From Miltoncostaea oceani (GTDB taxonomy: Bacteria; Actinomycetota; Thermoleophilia; Miltoncostaeales; Miltoncostaeaceae), in the NCBI RefSeq assembly GCF_018141545.1, contig NZ_CP064356.1, forward strand, positions 3,609,001 to 3,673,000: a stretch of DNA of 64,000 bases. The letters run 5' to 3'. The translations under genes were made by a program, and so were the position numbers. The notes beneath the pieces were generated by a model, which had not been told where the DNA came from, searched no databases, and saw nothing but the letters and a program-made list of their open reading frames with translations. Shown here piece by piece: positions 56,618 to 63,334 of this stretch; the stretch's first letter is position 1; the number at the start of each line of letters is the position of its first letter.

Positions 56618-58158
56618 CCGTCGGCCGTCTCGCGCGGGCGGCGGCGATCGTCGCCCTGTTCGGCCTGCTGTCGCGCGTCCTCGGGTTCGCCCGGGAGATC
56701 GTCCTCGCCGCCGCCTACGGCGCGACCGGGACCACCGACGCGTTCGTCAACTCGCTGCTGATCGTGAACTCGGTCGCCGCGGTCCTGCTGTACACGCTCG
56801 TCACCCTGATCATCCCGACGTTCCAGCGCGAACGGGCCGACAACGGCACCGAGAGCGCCTGGCGGCTCGTCACGGCCCTCGCGATCTGGGTGGGCGGCGC
56901 CCTGGTGGTGCTCGCGTCGCTCGCGGCGATCTGGCCGGAGGCCCCGGCGGCCCTGTTCGGGCTCGACGCGACCCGCGCCGCCGCCACCGCCGACCTGATC
57001 CGCATCATGGCCCCCGCCCTCGCGATGCAGGGGTTCTCGGCGATCTTCACCGCGATGCTCCAGATCCACGGCCGCTTCGCGGGGCCGGCGGCCGTCGGCG
57101 TCGCGTTCAACGCGGGCGTGATCGTCGCCGTCATCGCCGGCCAGGGCACCATCGGCATCGAGGCGGCCGGCTGGGGCGTCACGATCGGCGCCACCCTCCA
57201 GGTGCTGCTCCAGCTCCCCCAGTTCTGGCGGCTGCTGCGCGAGGCGCGGGCCCGCCCGGCGGTCACCCACCCCCGCCTCGGGGCGGTGGGCCTGCTGGCG
57301 CTGCCGGTGCTCGGGGCGTCGGTGCTGCAGCAGATCAACAGCTTCACCGACAAGTTCTTCGCGTCGACGCTGGAGGAGGGCCGGGTCGCCGCCCTCAACT
57401 TCGCGTCGGCCCTCGGGCAGGCGCCCCGCGTCGCGCTGCTGCTGCCCCTCCTGACCCCGCTGTTCCCCGTCATCGCGAAGCTGGTCTCGGAGGACCGTGA
57501 GGCCGACGCGCTCCGGGTCTTCCGGCGCGTCCTCGGGCTGCTGGGCCTCCTGTCGATCCCGATGATGGCCCTGATGGCGATCTACTCCCACGAGATCGCC
57601 CAGCTCGCCTTCCAGCGGCGCGCGTGCGGCACGGAGTGCGTCGACGAGATCGCCCCGCCGCTGCTGTTCTACGCCTTCGCCCTGTGGCCGGCGTTCGCGT
57701 CGCTGCTGCTGAACCGGACGCTGTCCGCGGCGAACCGCCAGAACGCGATCCTCTGGACCACCGTCGCCACCGTCGCGATCACGATCGTCCTCGACATCGC
57801 CCTCCTCGGCCCGATGGAGCAGGCGGGCCTCGCCCTGGCGGCGACGCTCGGCGTCTACGCGAACGCGGCGATGCTGATGGTGCGCCTGCGGCACCACTAC
57901 CCGCGGGTCGGCGTCCGCGGGCTCGCGGCGCGGCAGGGGCGGCTGCTCCTGGCGGGCGCGCTCGCGGCCCTCACCGCCCTCGCGTCGAACCTGGTGCTGC
58001 CGACCGACGACATGGGGTCCCTCGAGATGCTGCCGTCGCTGGTGGTGAAGCTGGCGGTCGCGGTGGCCGTCTTCATCGCCGCCGCGTGGGCGCTCGCCCG
58101 GGAGGAGCTGGACGAGGGCCGGCGGTCCGTCGTCGCCCTGGTCACCCGCGGCCGGTAG
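56614..58158 (+). CDS. MurJ/MviN-like lipid-linked oligosaccharide flippase
   Basis: A 514-aa MOP-superfamily flippase with about 14 helices. The MviN N-terminal signature is [31 protein letters not shown], followed by IPTFQRER and [24 protein letters not shown]. MurJ moves lipid II in peptidoglycan synthesis; embedded in a polysaccharide operon this copy more likely moves the repeat unit, a role usually given to Wzx. Which substrate it uses is not settled by sequence. GTG start overlaps the propeller stop. Its TAG stop begins a TAGGGT box. Confidence 0.88.
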   Translation: MTVGRLARAAAIVALFGLLSRVLGFAREIVLAAAYGATGTTDAFVNSLLIVNSVAAVLLYTLVTLIIPTFQRERADNGTESAWRLVTALAIWVGGALVVLASLAAIWPEAPAALFGLDATRAAATADLIRIMAPALAMQGFSAIFTAMLQIHGRFAGPAAVGVAFNAGVIVAVIAGQGTIGIEAAGWGVTIGATLQVLLQLPQFWRLLREARARPAVTHPRLGAVGLLALPVLGASVLQQINSFTDKFFASTLEEGRVAALNFASALGQAPRVALLLPLLTPLFPVIAKLVSEDREADALRVFRRVLGLLGLLSIPMMALMAIYSHEIAQLAFQRRACGTECVDEIAPPLLFYAFALWPAFASLLLNRTLSAANRQNAILWTTVATVAITIVLDIALLGPMEQAGLALAATLGVYANAAMLMVRLRHHYPRVGVRGLAARQGRLLLAGALAALTALASNLVLPTDDMGSLEMLPSLVVKLAVAVAVFIAAAWALAREELDEGRRSVVALVTRGR

Positions 58159-58161
58159 GGT
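58156..58161 (+). promoter_or_regulatory. Leaderless-type -10 box (TAGGGT) built on a stop codon
   Basis: The TAG stop of the flippase gene (58156-58158) extends to TAGGGT; 7 bases later is GTG 58169. Same design as at 53170. Confidence 0.5.
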
Positions 58162-58168
58162 GGCCGCT

Positions 58169-59107
58169 GTGCCGACCTCCGTTGTCACCGGCGGGGCGGG
58201 GTTCCTCGGATCCCACCTCTGCGACCGGCTCCTCGCCGCGGGTCACCGCGTCATCTGCGTCGACAACCTCGACACGGGGACGCTCGAGAACATCGAGCAC
58301 ATCCGGCAGCCGGAGTTCGCGTTCCTGCAGCACGACATGATCCAGCACGTCACCATCGACGAGCCGGTCGACTACGTGTTCCACCTCGCGTCGCCGGCGA
58401 GCCCGATCGACTACCTGCGGCTGCCGCTGCACACCCTGAAGGTGGGGTCGTACGGGACGCACAACGCCCTCGGCCTGGCGAAGCGCCACCGCGCGCGGTT
58501 CCTGCTCGCCTCGACGAGCGAGGTCTACGGCGACCCGCAGCAGCACCCGCAGAGTGAGAGCTACTGGGGCCACGTCAACCCGATCGGCCCGCGCGGCGTC
58601 TACGACGAGGCGAAGCGGTACGCCGAGGCCCTGACGATGGCGTACCACCGCCAGCAGGGCGTCGACACCCACATCGTGCGGATCTTCAACACCTACGGCC
58701 CCCGGATGCGGCCCCACGACGGCCGCGCCATCCCGACTTTCGTCCGGCAGGCCCTCGAGGACAAGCCGCTGACGGTGTTCGGCCAGGGCCAGCAGACGCG
58801 GTCGTTCTGCTTCGTCTCGGACCTGATCGAGGGCTTCATCCGCCTCATCGACTCCGAGATTCACACGCCGGTCAACATCGGCAACCCCGGCGAGTTCACC
58901 ATCCTGGAGCTGGCCGAGGTGATCCTGCGGCTCACCGGGAGCCGCTCCTCGATCGTCTACGAGGCGCTGCCGCAGGACGACCCCACGGTCCGCCGCCCCG
59001 ACATCGGCCTCGCCCGGAGCCTGCTCGGCTGGGAGCCCACGATCGGGCTGGAGGAGGGGCTGCGCCTCACCCTCGAGGGCATGGGCGTGGAGGTCGCGGT
59101 CGCCTGA
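58169..59107 (+). CDS. UDP-glucuronate decarboxylase (UDP-xylose synthase), extended SDR
   Basis: Converts UDP-glucuronate to UDP-xylose with bound NAD; 312 aa. Motifs: [16 protein letters not shown] (NAD-binding G-x2-G-x2-G), the catalytic Tyr145-x3-Lys149 in [19 protein letters not shown] and [10 protein letters not shown], and [17 protein letters not shown], all typical of UXS. It should supply xylose for the polymer. The GTG at 58169 follows TAGGGT by 7 bases; an in-frame start a few codons upstream would fall inside the flippase gene. Confidence 0.92.
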   Translation: MPTSVVTGGAGFLGSHLCDRLLAAGHRVICVDNLDTGTLENIEHIRQPEFAFLQHDMIQHVTIDEPVDYVFHLASPASPIDYLRLPLHTLKVGSYGTHNALGLAKRHRARFLLASTSEVYGDPQQHPQSESYWGHVNPIGPRGVYDEAKRYAEALTMAYHRQQGVDTHIVRIFNTYGPRMRPHDGRAIPTFVRQALEDKPLTVFGQGQQTRSFCFVSDLIEGFIRLIDSEIHTPVNIGNPGEFTILELAEVILRLTGSRSSIVYEALPQDDPTVRRPDIGLARSLLGWEPTIGLEEGLRLTLEGMGVEVAVA

Positions 59108-59132
59108 TCCCCCCGCGATCGTCGCGCGTGGC

Positions 59133-60029
59133 CTGACCAAGCGCTACGGGGGCTTCACGGCGGTCGACGGGATCGACGTCACGATCGGCGCGGGGGAGTG
59201 CTTCGGCTTCCTCGGCCCGAACGGCGCCGGCAAGACGACGACGATGCGGATGCTGTCGTGCCTCGCGCCACGCGACGCGGGCCGGCTCGAGGTGCTGGGG
59301 CGCGACCCGGACGTGGACCCGCGGGAGCTGAAGCGGAGCCTCGGAGTGGTGGCGCAGGAGACGACGCTCGACCTGGAGCTCACCGTCCGCGAGAACCTCC
59401 TCGTCTACGCCCGGTACTTCGACATCCCGCGGGCGGAGGCCGCCCGCCGCGCCGACGAGCTGCTCGGGCTGATGGCCCTCGCCGACCGGGCCGGCGACGC
59501 CGTCGACCGCCTCTCGGGCGGGATGCGGCGGCGCCTCCAGATCGCCCGGGCCCTGATCAACCGCCCGCGGGTGGTGCTGCTCGACGAGCCGACGACCGGC
59601 CTCGACCCCCAGGCGCGCCACGCGGTCTGGGAGCGTCTGCGGCTGCTGCGGGCCGGGGGCGCGACGCTGGTGCTGACGACGCACTACATGGACGAGGCCG
59701 CCCAGCTCTGCGACCGGCTGGTGATCATGGACGCCGGCCGGATCGTGCGGACGGGGACGCCCGCCGAGCTGGTGGCGCGCGAGGCGGGCCGGGAGGTGCT
59801 GGAGCTGCGGGTCGCGGAGGCGGACCTGCCGGCCCTGCTCGCCGTCGCCGACGGGCACACCCGCGGGCACGAGGTGGACGGTGCCCTCGTGCTGCTGTTC
59901 ACCGACGACGCGGAGGCCCTGCACGGGCGCATCCGCGCCGCGGGGGTCCCGGCGGCGTTGCAGGCCGCCCGGCCGGGTGGCCTGGAGGACGTGTTCCTGC
60001 GCCTCACGGGCCGGCGCCTGCGCGACTGA
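59133..60029 (+). CDS. ABC-2-type transporter ATPase (DrrA/NatA type) lacking a canonical start codon
   Basis: An ABC ATPase of about 298 aa from a CTG at 59133 (TKRYGGFTAVDGIDVTIGAGE). Walker A (GPNGAGKTTT), signature (LSGGMRRRLQIARAL), Walker B (VVLLDEPTTGLDP) and H-loop (LTTHYMDEA) are intact, so the protein is likely made. There is no ATG, GTG or TTG in frame before the Walker A; the first ATG (59244) lies after it. Possibilities are CTG initiation at 59133, an ATC start at 59118, or a one-base loss in the six-C run 59109-59114, which would restore a CTG start overlapping the UXS stop. No permease gene is adjacent. Confidence 0.78.
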   Translation: MTKRYGGFTAVDGIDVTIGAGECFGFLGPNGAGKTTTMRMLSCLAPRDAGRLEVLGRDPDVDPRELKRSLGVVAQETTLDLELTVRENLLVYARYFDIPRAEAARRADELLGLMALADRAGDAVDRLSGGMRRRLQIARALINRPRVVLLDEPTTGLDPQARHAVWERLRLLRAGGATLVLTTHYMDEAAQLCDRLVIMDAGRIVRTGTPAELVAREAGREVLELRVAEADLPALLAVADGHTRGHEVDGALVLLFTDDAEALHGRIRAAGVPAALQAARPGGLEDVFLRLTGRRLRD

Positions 60030-60047
60030 CGCGGGCGGCGCGCCGGG

Positions 60048-60857
60048 TCAGGCGGTGCCGGGCACCTCGTCGTCGTCCTCGTCGGCCCACGCGTCGCGCG
60101 CCCACAGGGGTGGGCCCCCGAAGCGCTTCGCGAGGAGGATCCCGAGGCCGTACAGGACGATCTGGGGGGCCATGAGCAGCAGCATGCTGAACGGGTCGCC
60201 GCCGGGCAGCACCGCCGCGAGGGCGGCGATCACCACGAGCGCGATCCGCCACTGCTTGATGTAGAGGTCGGCCGACGCCACCCCGATCCGCGCGAGGGCG
60301 ACCATCGCGACGGGGACCTCGAACATCAGCCCCGACGCGAACATCAGCGTCGTGACGAACCCGAAGTACTCCCCGGCGCGGACCTGGGTCTGGAACGTGT
60401 CGCCGCCGAAGTTCAGGAGGAAGTCGAGGGCGACCGGCAGGACGACCCAGTAGCCGAACGCCACCCCCGCGACGAACAGCGACGACGCGCCCGCGACGAT
60501 CGCGAGCATCCGGCGTCGCGACTGGTCCTGCACCGCCGGGATCACGAAGGCGTAGACCTGGTAGAGCCAGATCGGCACCGCGGCGAGGATCGCCGCCCAG
60601 AAGCAGACCTTCAGGGTGGTGAAGAAGGGCTCGGTCGGCGAGAGGGTGATGAGGCCCGTGTCCTCGAACCGCTGCGGCAGCGGCTCCTCGAGGAACGCGA
60701 TCAGCTGCTCGTGGAACGCGTACGCGGCGGCGAACGCCACGACCAGCGCGAGCCCGGCGACGATGAGGCGGTTGCGGAGCTCGTCGAGGTGGTCGACGAC
60801 GCTGAGCTGCTCGTCGCGCGACGCCCGGCGCAGGCGCCGATCGCCCAGGACCCCCAT
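60048..60857 (-). CDS. tatC: Twin-arginine translocase subunit TatC
   Basis: The core receptor of the Tat pathway for folded proteins; 269 aa with six helices. The N-terminal cytoplasmic signature is SVVDHLDELRNRLIVAG (H-L-x-E-L-R-x-R), and SPTEPFFTTLKVCFWAAI is the conserved first-loop block; VLPVALDFLLNFGGD and ASGLMFEVPVAMV follow. A 12-residue acidic C-terminal tail (ADEDDDEVPGTA) is present. It lies downstream of tatA on the same strand but is separated by the 160-bp dyad element. Confidence 0.95.
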   Translation of the reverse strand: MGVLGDRRLRRASRDEQLSVVDHLDELRNRLIVAGLALVVAFAAAYAFHEQLIAFLEEPLPQRFEDTGLITLSPTEPFFTTLKVCFWAAILAAVPIWLYQVYAFVIPAVQDQSRRRMLAIVAGASSLFVAGVAFGYWVVLPVALDFLLNFGGDTFQTQVRAGEYFGFVTTLMFASGLMFEVPVAMVALARIGVASADLYIKQWRIALVVIAALAAVLPGGDPFSMLLLMAPQIVLYGLGILLAKRFGGPPLWARDAWADEDDDEVPGTA

Positions 60858-60882
60858 CTATGCGGGCCGCGGAGTGGCGCTC

Positions 60883-61042
60883 AGCCTGGATCCGGCGGAG
60901 ATCGTGGATGCGGGGTGTGAGAGCGCCGCGTCAGGCGGGATTCGGCGTCGCACCGCGAGGGTGACCCCTGCGGTCGCGCCGAATCCCGTCTGGCGTGAGC
61001 GATCTCGCGCATCCGCGCCGCGAGATGCGACGGATCCAGGCT
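60883..61042 (-). repeat. 160-bp nested inverted-repeat element between tatA and tatC
   Basis: Outer arms AGCCTGGATCCG (60883-60894) and CGGATCCAGGCT (61031-61042) match perfectly over 12 bp. Inner arms 60930-60947 and 60977-60994 pair over 18 bp with two positions that are G-U in RNA (C to T and A to G changes). A middle stem GGATGCG/CGCATCC (60906-60912/61008-61014) and a side hairpin ATCTCGCG/CGCGAGAT (61002-61009/61019-61026) are alternatives. The right end falls on the tatA stop codon. It looks like a small palindromic mobile element or a structured RNA. Confidence 0.7.
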
Positions 61043-61320
61043 CAGGCAGGGTCGGCGGGCCTCGGTGGGGCGTCACCCGGCACCACGACGCCCTCGAGCA
61101 CGGCGTCGTCGTCCGCGACGACGGGGGTGGTCACCGTCTCCGCCGTCGGGGCGACGGGACGCGCGGGGGTGCTGCGGGGCTCGTCGTCGAGCATCGCGCC
61201 CTTGAACTCGCGGATGCCGCGGCCGACGGAGCGACCCATCTCCGGGAGGCGCTTCGGACCGAACACGAGCAGGGCGATCACCAGCACGATCAGGATCTGG
61301 ATCGGTGAGATGTCCAACAT
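61042..61320 (-). CDS. tatA: Twin-arginine translocase subunit TatA/E
   Basis: A 92-aa Tat pore-forming subunit. One N-terminal helix (IQILIVLVIALLVFG) and the amphipathic helix signature FGPKRLPEMGRSVGRGIREFKG are diagnostic. The remaining 50 residues are Pro/Asp-rich and poorly conserved. The stop codon overlaps the arm of the inverted-repeat element. The ATG at 61320 is preceded by a leader of about 35 bases and a TAACCT box. Confidence 0.95.
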   Translation of the reverse strand: MLDISPIQILIVLVIALLVFGPKRLPEMGRSVGRGIREFKGAMLDDEPRSTPARPVAPTAETVTTPVVADDDAVLEGVVVPGDAPPRPADPA

Positions 61321-61353
61321 GGATCCCCGGTTCTCGTCGTCGTGGACGATCCA

Positions 61354-61359
61354 AGGTTA
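61354..61359 (-). promoter_or_regulatory. -10-like box (TAACCT) of tatA
   Basis: On the minus strand TAACCTTGGA. The identical decamer TAACCTTGGA occurs before the methyltransferase start at 28140, supporting it as a real promoter element. Confidence 0.4.
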
Positions 61360-61403
61360 GCCCGCCCCCGTGCCGCCCACCAGCCGGGGCGCCCGACGGC
61401 CGG

Positions 61404-61409
61404 TAATGT
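61404..61409 (+). promoter_or_regulatory. Leaderless-type -10 box (TAATGT) of the chorismate mutase gene
   Basis: TAATGT, 7 bases, ATG 61417. Confidence 0.48.
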
Positions 61410-61416
61410 CCCGCGG

Positions 61417-61710
61417 ATGGCCGACCCCGCCGCCGACGCCGTCGTCCGCCAGATGCGCGACGCCATCATGGACACCGACCTCAAGCTGCTGCAGGCGGTC
61501 AACACCCGCCTCGAGCTCGTCGCCCGGCTGCGCGCGTACAAGCGCTCCCAGGGGATGGACTTCGTGGACCAGGCGCGCGAGGACTGGATGCACCGCTACC
61601 TGGCGGCGTCGAACCGCGGGCCCCTGAGCGAGGAGGGCCTCCACGAGATCTACGGGCGCCTCCTCGACCTCACCAAGGCGGAGACCGCCGAGGACGACCC
61701 CGCCGGCTGA
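61417..61710 (+). CDS. Chorismate mutase type II (AroQ)-like protein
   Basis: A 97-aa all-helical protein of the AroQ fold, which turns chorismate into prephenate for Phe/Tyr synthesis. The N-terminal helix RQMRDAIMDTDLKLLQAVNTRLELVARLRAYK has the Arg of MR and the conserved R-x-x-L..R-K-like pattern; the end YGRLLDLTKAE matches the last helix. Active-site residues are only partly identifiable, so a non-catalytic AroQ-like protein is possible. The ATG follows a TAATGT box by 7 bases. Confidence 0.75.
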   Translation: MADPAADAVVRQMRDAIMDTDLKLLQAVNTRLELVARLRAYKRSQGMDFVDQAREDWMHRYLAASNRGPLSEEGLHEIYGRLLDLTKAETAEDDPAG

Positions 61711-61729
61711 CCGCCGGGGGCCGGGGGCC

Positions 61730-62218
61730 CTACCCCTCGGTCATGAAGTCGTCGGGGCTCACCTGGTCGAGGAACTCCTTGAACTTCTCGACGACCTCGT
61801 CGGTGTCCTCGACCTCGTGCTCGAACTCGATGCCGCTCTCCTCGATGACCTTGTCCGCGGCGAAGATCGGGGCGTTGCTGCGTACGGCGAGGGCGAGGGC
61901 GTCGCTCGGGCGGGAGTCGATCTCGATCTCCGACGCGGCGGCGCGCAGGGTGATGAGCGCGTAGAACGTGTTCTCGCGGAGCTCGGTGACCGTGATCTTG
62001 GCGATCTCGGCGCTCAGCTCGGAGACCACGTCGGTGAGCAGGTCGTGGGTCATGGGCCGCGGGGTCTCGGCGCCCTGCAGCTTCATCAGGATCGCGGCCG
62101 CCTCGGCGTGCCCGATCCAGATCGGCAGGAACTTGTTCCCCGACACGGTCTTCAGGAGGACGATCGGCTGCTTGCCGACCATGTCGAAGCTCACCCCGTA
62201 GATGACCATCTCGTGCAC
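61730..62218 (-). CDS. Bifunctional nuclease (BFN, DUF151) family protein
   Basis: A 162-aa DUF151 protein. Core motifs: VGKQPIVLLKTVSGNKFLPIWIGHAEAAAI, RPMTHDLLTDVV and IDSRPSDALALAVRSNAPIF. Plant members have RNase/DNase activity; bacterial ones are little studied. An acidic C-terminal tail (EHEVEDTDEVVEKFKEFL) is present, as in actinobacterial homologues. The GTG at 62218 is preferred because GGAGG lies 7 bases upstream; the ATG at 62209 is three codons in. Confidence 0.9.
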   Translation of the reverse strand: MHEMVIYGVSFDMVGKQPIVLLKTVSGNKFLPIWIGHAEAAAILMKLQGAETPRPMTHDLLTDVVSELSAEIAKITVTELRENTFYALITLRAAASEIEIDSRPSDALALAVRSNAPIFAADKVIEESGIEFEHEVEDTDEVVEKFKEFLDQVSPDDFMTEG

Positions 62219-62264
62219 GGCGCGCCCTCCGTTTCTCCGGATCCGGGCGGCGGCCCGGGCGTCG

Positions 62265-62270
62265 ATCATA
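62265..62270 (-). promoter_or_regulatory. -10 box (TATGAT) of the BFN gene
   Basis: On the minus strand TATGAT, about 46 bases before the GTG at 62218, with a Shine-Dalgarno in the leader. Confidence 0.45.
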
Positions 62271-62356
62271 GCCGCGGTCCGGTGGGGCGGCCTCCCCACG
62301 GGGCGCGGCGCCCGTGGGGGCCGGACGGGCCCGTGGAGATGGCCCGGCGAGGTTGA

Positions 62357-62362
62357 TACCCT
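62357..62362 (+). promoter_or_regulatory. -10 box (TACCCT) of tRNA-Ile
   Basis: TACCCT, 20 bases before the mature 5' end of tRNA-Ile. The same hexamer serves three protein genes in this window. Confidence 0.45.
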
Positions 62363-62382
62363 CCCGCGACCCGTACGGGTGG

Positions 62383-62456
<74 letters not shown>

Positions 62457-62461
62457 CTTCA

Positions 62462-62481
62462 CGGCCGGACCGGTCCGGCCG
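62462..62481 (+). terminator. 20-bp perfect palindrome just after tRNA-Ile
   Basis: CGGCCGGACCGGTCCGGCCG is a perfect palindrome starting 6 bases after the tRNA. It could form a stem of about 8 bp with a 4-base loop and end the tRNA transcript, but lacks a T-tract. It could instead be an operator for the response-regulator gene at 62504. Confidence 0.45.
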
Positions 62482-62503
62482 GCTCGCGGAGGTCGTCTCA
62501 GGC

Positions 62504-63169
62504 GTGAGCTCGGGGCTCGGCAGCGCTCCCCAGACGGACGCACGGCGGATCAGCTGCCTGGTCGCCGACGACCACGCCATCGTGCGGGAGGGCCTGCGCC
62601 GGGTGCTGTCGCAGATCGACGACATGGTCGTCGTCGGCGAGGCGTCCTCGGGCGAGGCCGCGCTGGAGCTGGTCGCCCGCCGCCGCCCCGAGGTGGTGCT
62701 GATGGACGCCCGCATGCCGGGGATGGGCGGCGTCGCCGCCGCCGGGCGCATCACGACGGACCACCCGGAGGTGCGCGTCGTGATGTTCACGGCCCACTCC
62801 GAGCAGGACCTCCTGTGGGAGGCCCTGGACGCGGGGGCGCAGGGCTTCGTGCTGAAGGACTCCGAGAGCGCCGCCCTCGTCGGGGCCGTGCGCCAGGTGG
62901 TCGCCGGGGAGCCCTACGTGGACCCGCGGCTCGCCCCGGACTTCCTGCGCCAGCTCGCCCGGCCCCGGCCGGGGGGCATCCTGAGCGCCCGGGAGCGGGA
63001 GATCCTGCAGATGCTGGCCGACGGCCACTCGAACCGCGAGGTCTCCGAGCGTCTCGTGGTGAGCGTCGAGACGGTCAAGACCCACGTGAAGCACATCCTC
63101 GCCAAGCTCGAGGCCGAGCACCGCACCCAGGCGGTCGCCATCGGCATCCGCCAGGCGCTGATCCGCTAG
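62504..63169 (+). CDS. NarL/LuxR-family response regulator
   Basis: A 221-aa two-component regulator. Receiver domain at residues 15-130: acidic pair ADDHAIVREGL, phosphoacceptor Asp68 in VVLMDARMPG, conserved Thr/Ser region MFTAHS and Lys in FVLKDSES. A GerE/LuxR helix-turn-helix follows (LSAREREILQMLADGHSNREV, VSVETVKTHVKHILAKLEAEH). The N-terminal 15 residues are extra and not conserved. The GTG at 62504 has a GGAGG 11 bases upstream. The sensor at 63335 is probably its partner. Confidence 0.94.
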   Translation: MSSGLGSAPQTDARRISCLVADDHAIVREGLRRVLSQIDDMVVVGEASSGEAALELVARRRPEVVLMDARMPGMGGVAAAGRITTDHPEVRVVMFTAHSEQDLLWEALDAGAQGFVLKDSESAALVGAVRQVVAGEPYVDPRLAPDFLRQLARPRPGGILSAREREILQMLADGHSNREVSERLVVSVETVKTHVKHILAKLEAEHRTQAVAIGIRQALIR

Positions 63170-63174
63170 TGGCC

Positions 63175-63290
63175 CGATTCGGGAGGTCGTCTGCGGGTCC
63201 CGAGCGAATCGCGCGCGAGGCAAGGACGCAGGTCAGGCCCGGTATCGGGAATACCGGGTCTGCCGAGGACGCAGCATCGCGCCGCGATGC
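63175..63290 (+). repeat. Three consecutive hairpins between the response regulator and sensor genes
   Basis: Hairpin 1: CGATTCGGGA (63175-63184) pairs with TCCC...CGAATCG (63198-63211), with a 3-base bulge. Hairpin 2: CCCGGTAT/ATACCGGG (63238-63245/63251-63258), loop CGGGA. Hairpin 3: GCATCGCG/CGCGATGC (63274-63281/63283-63290). They fill most of the 165-base gap. They could terminate or regulate readthrough to the sensor gene, or be remnants of a repeat. Confidence 0.5.
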
Positions 63291-63334
63291 AGCCGGGAGC
63301 CGCCACCGAACTCCTGCATCGGGACACTGACGCC

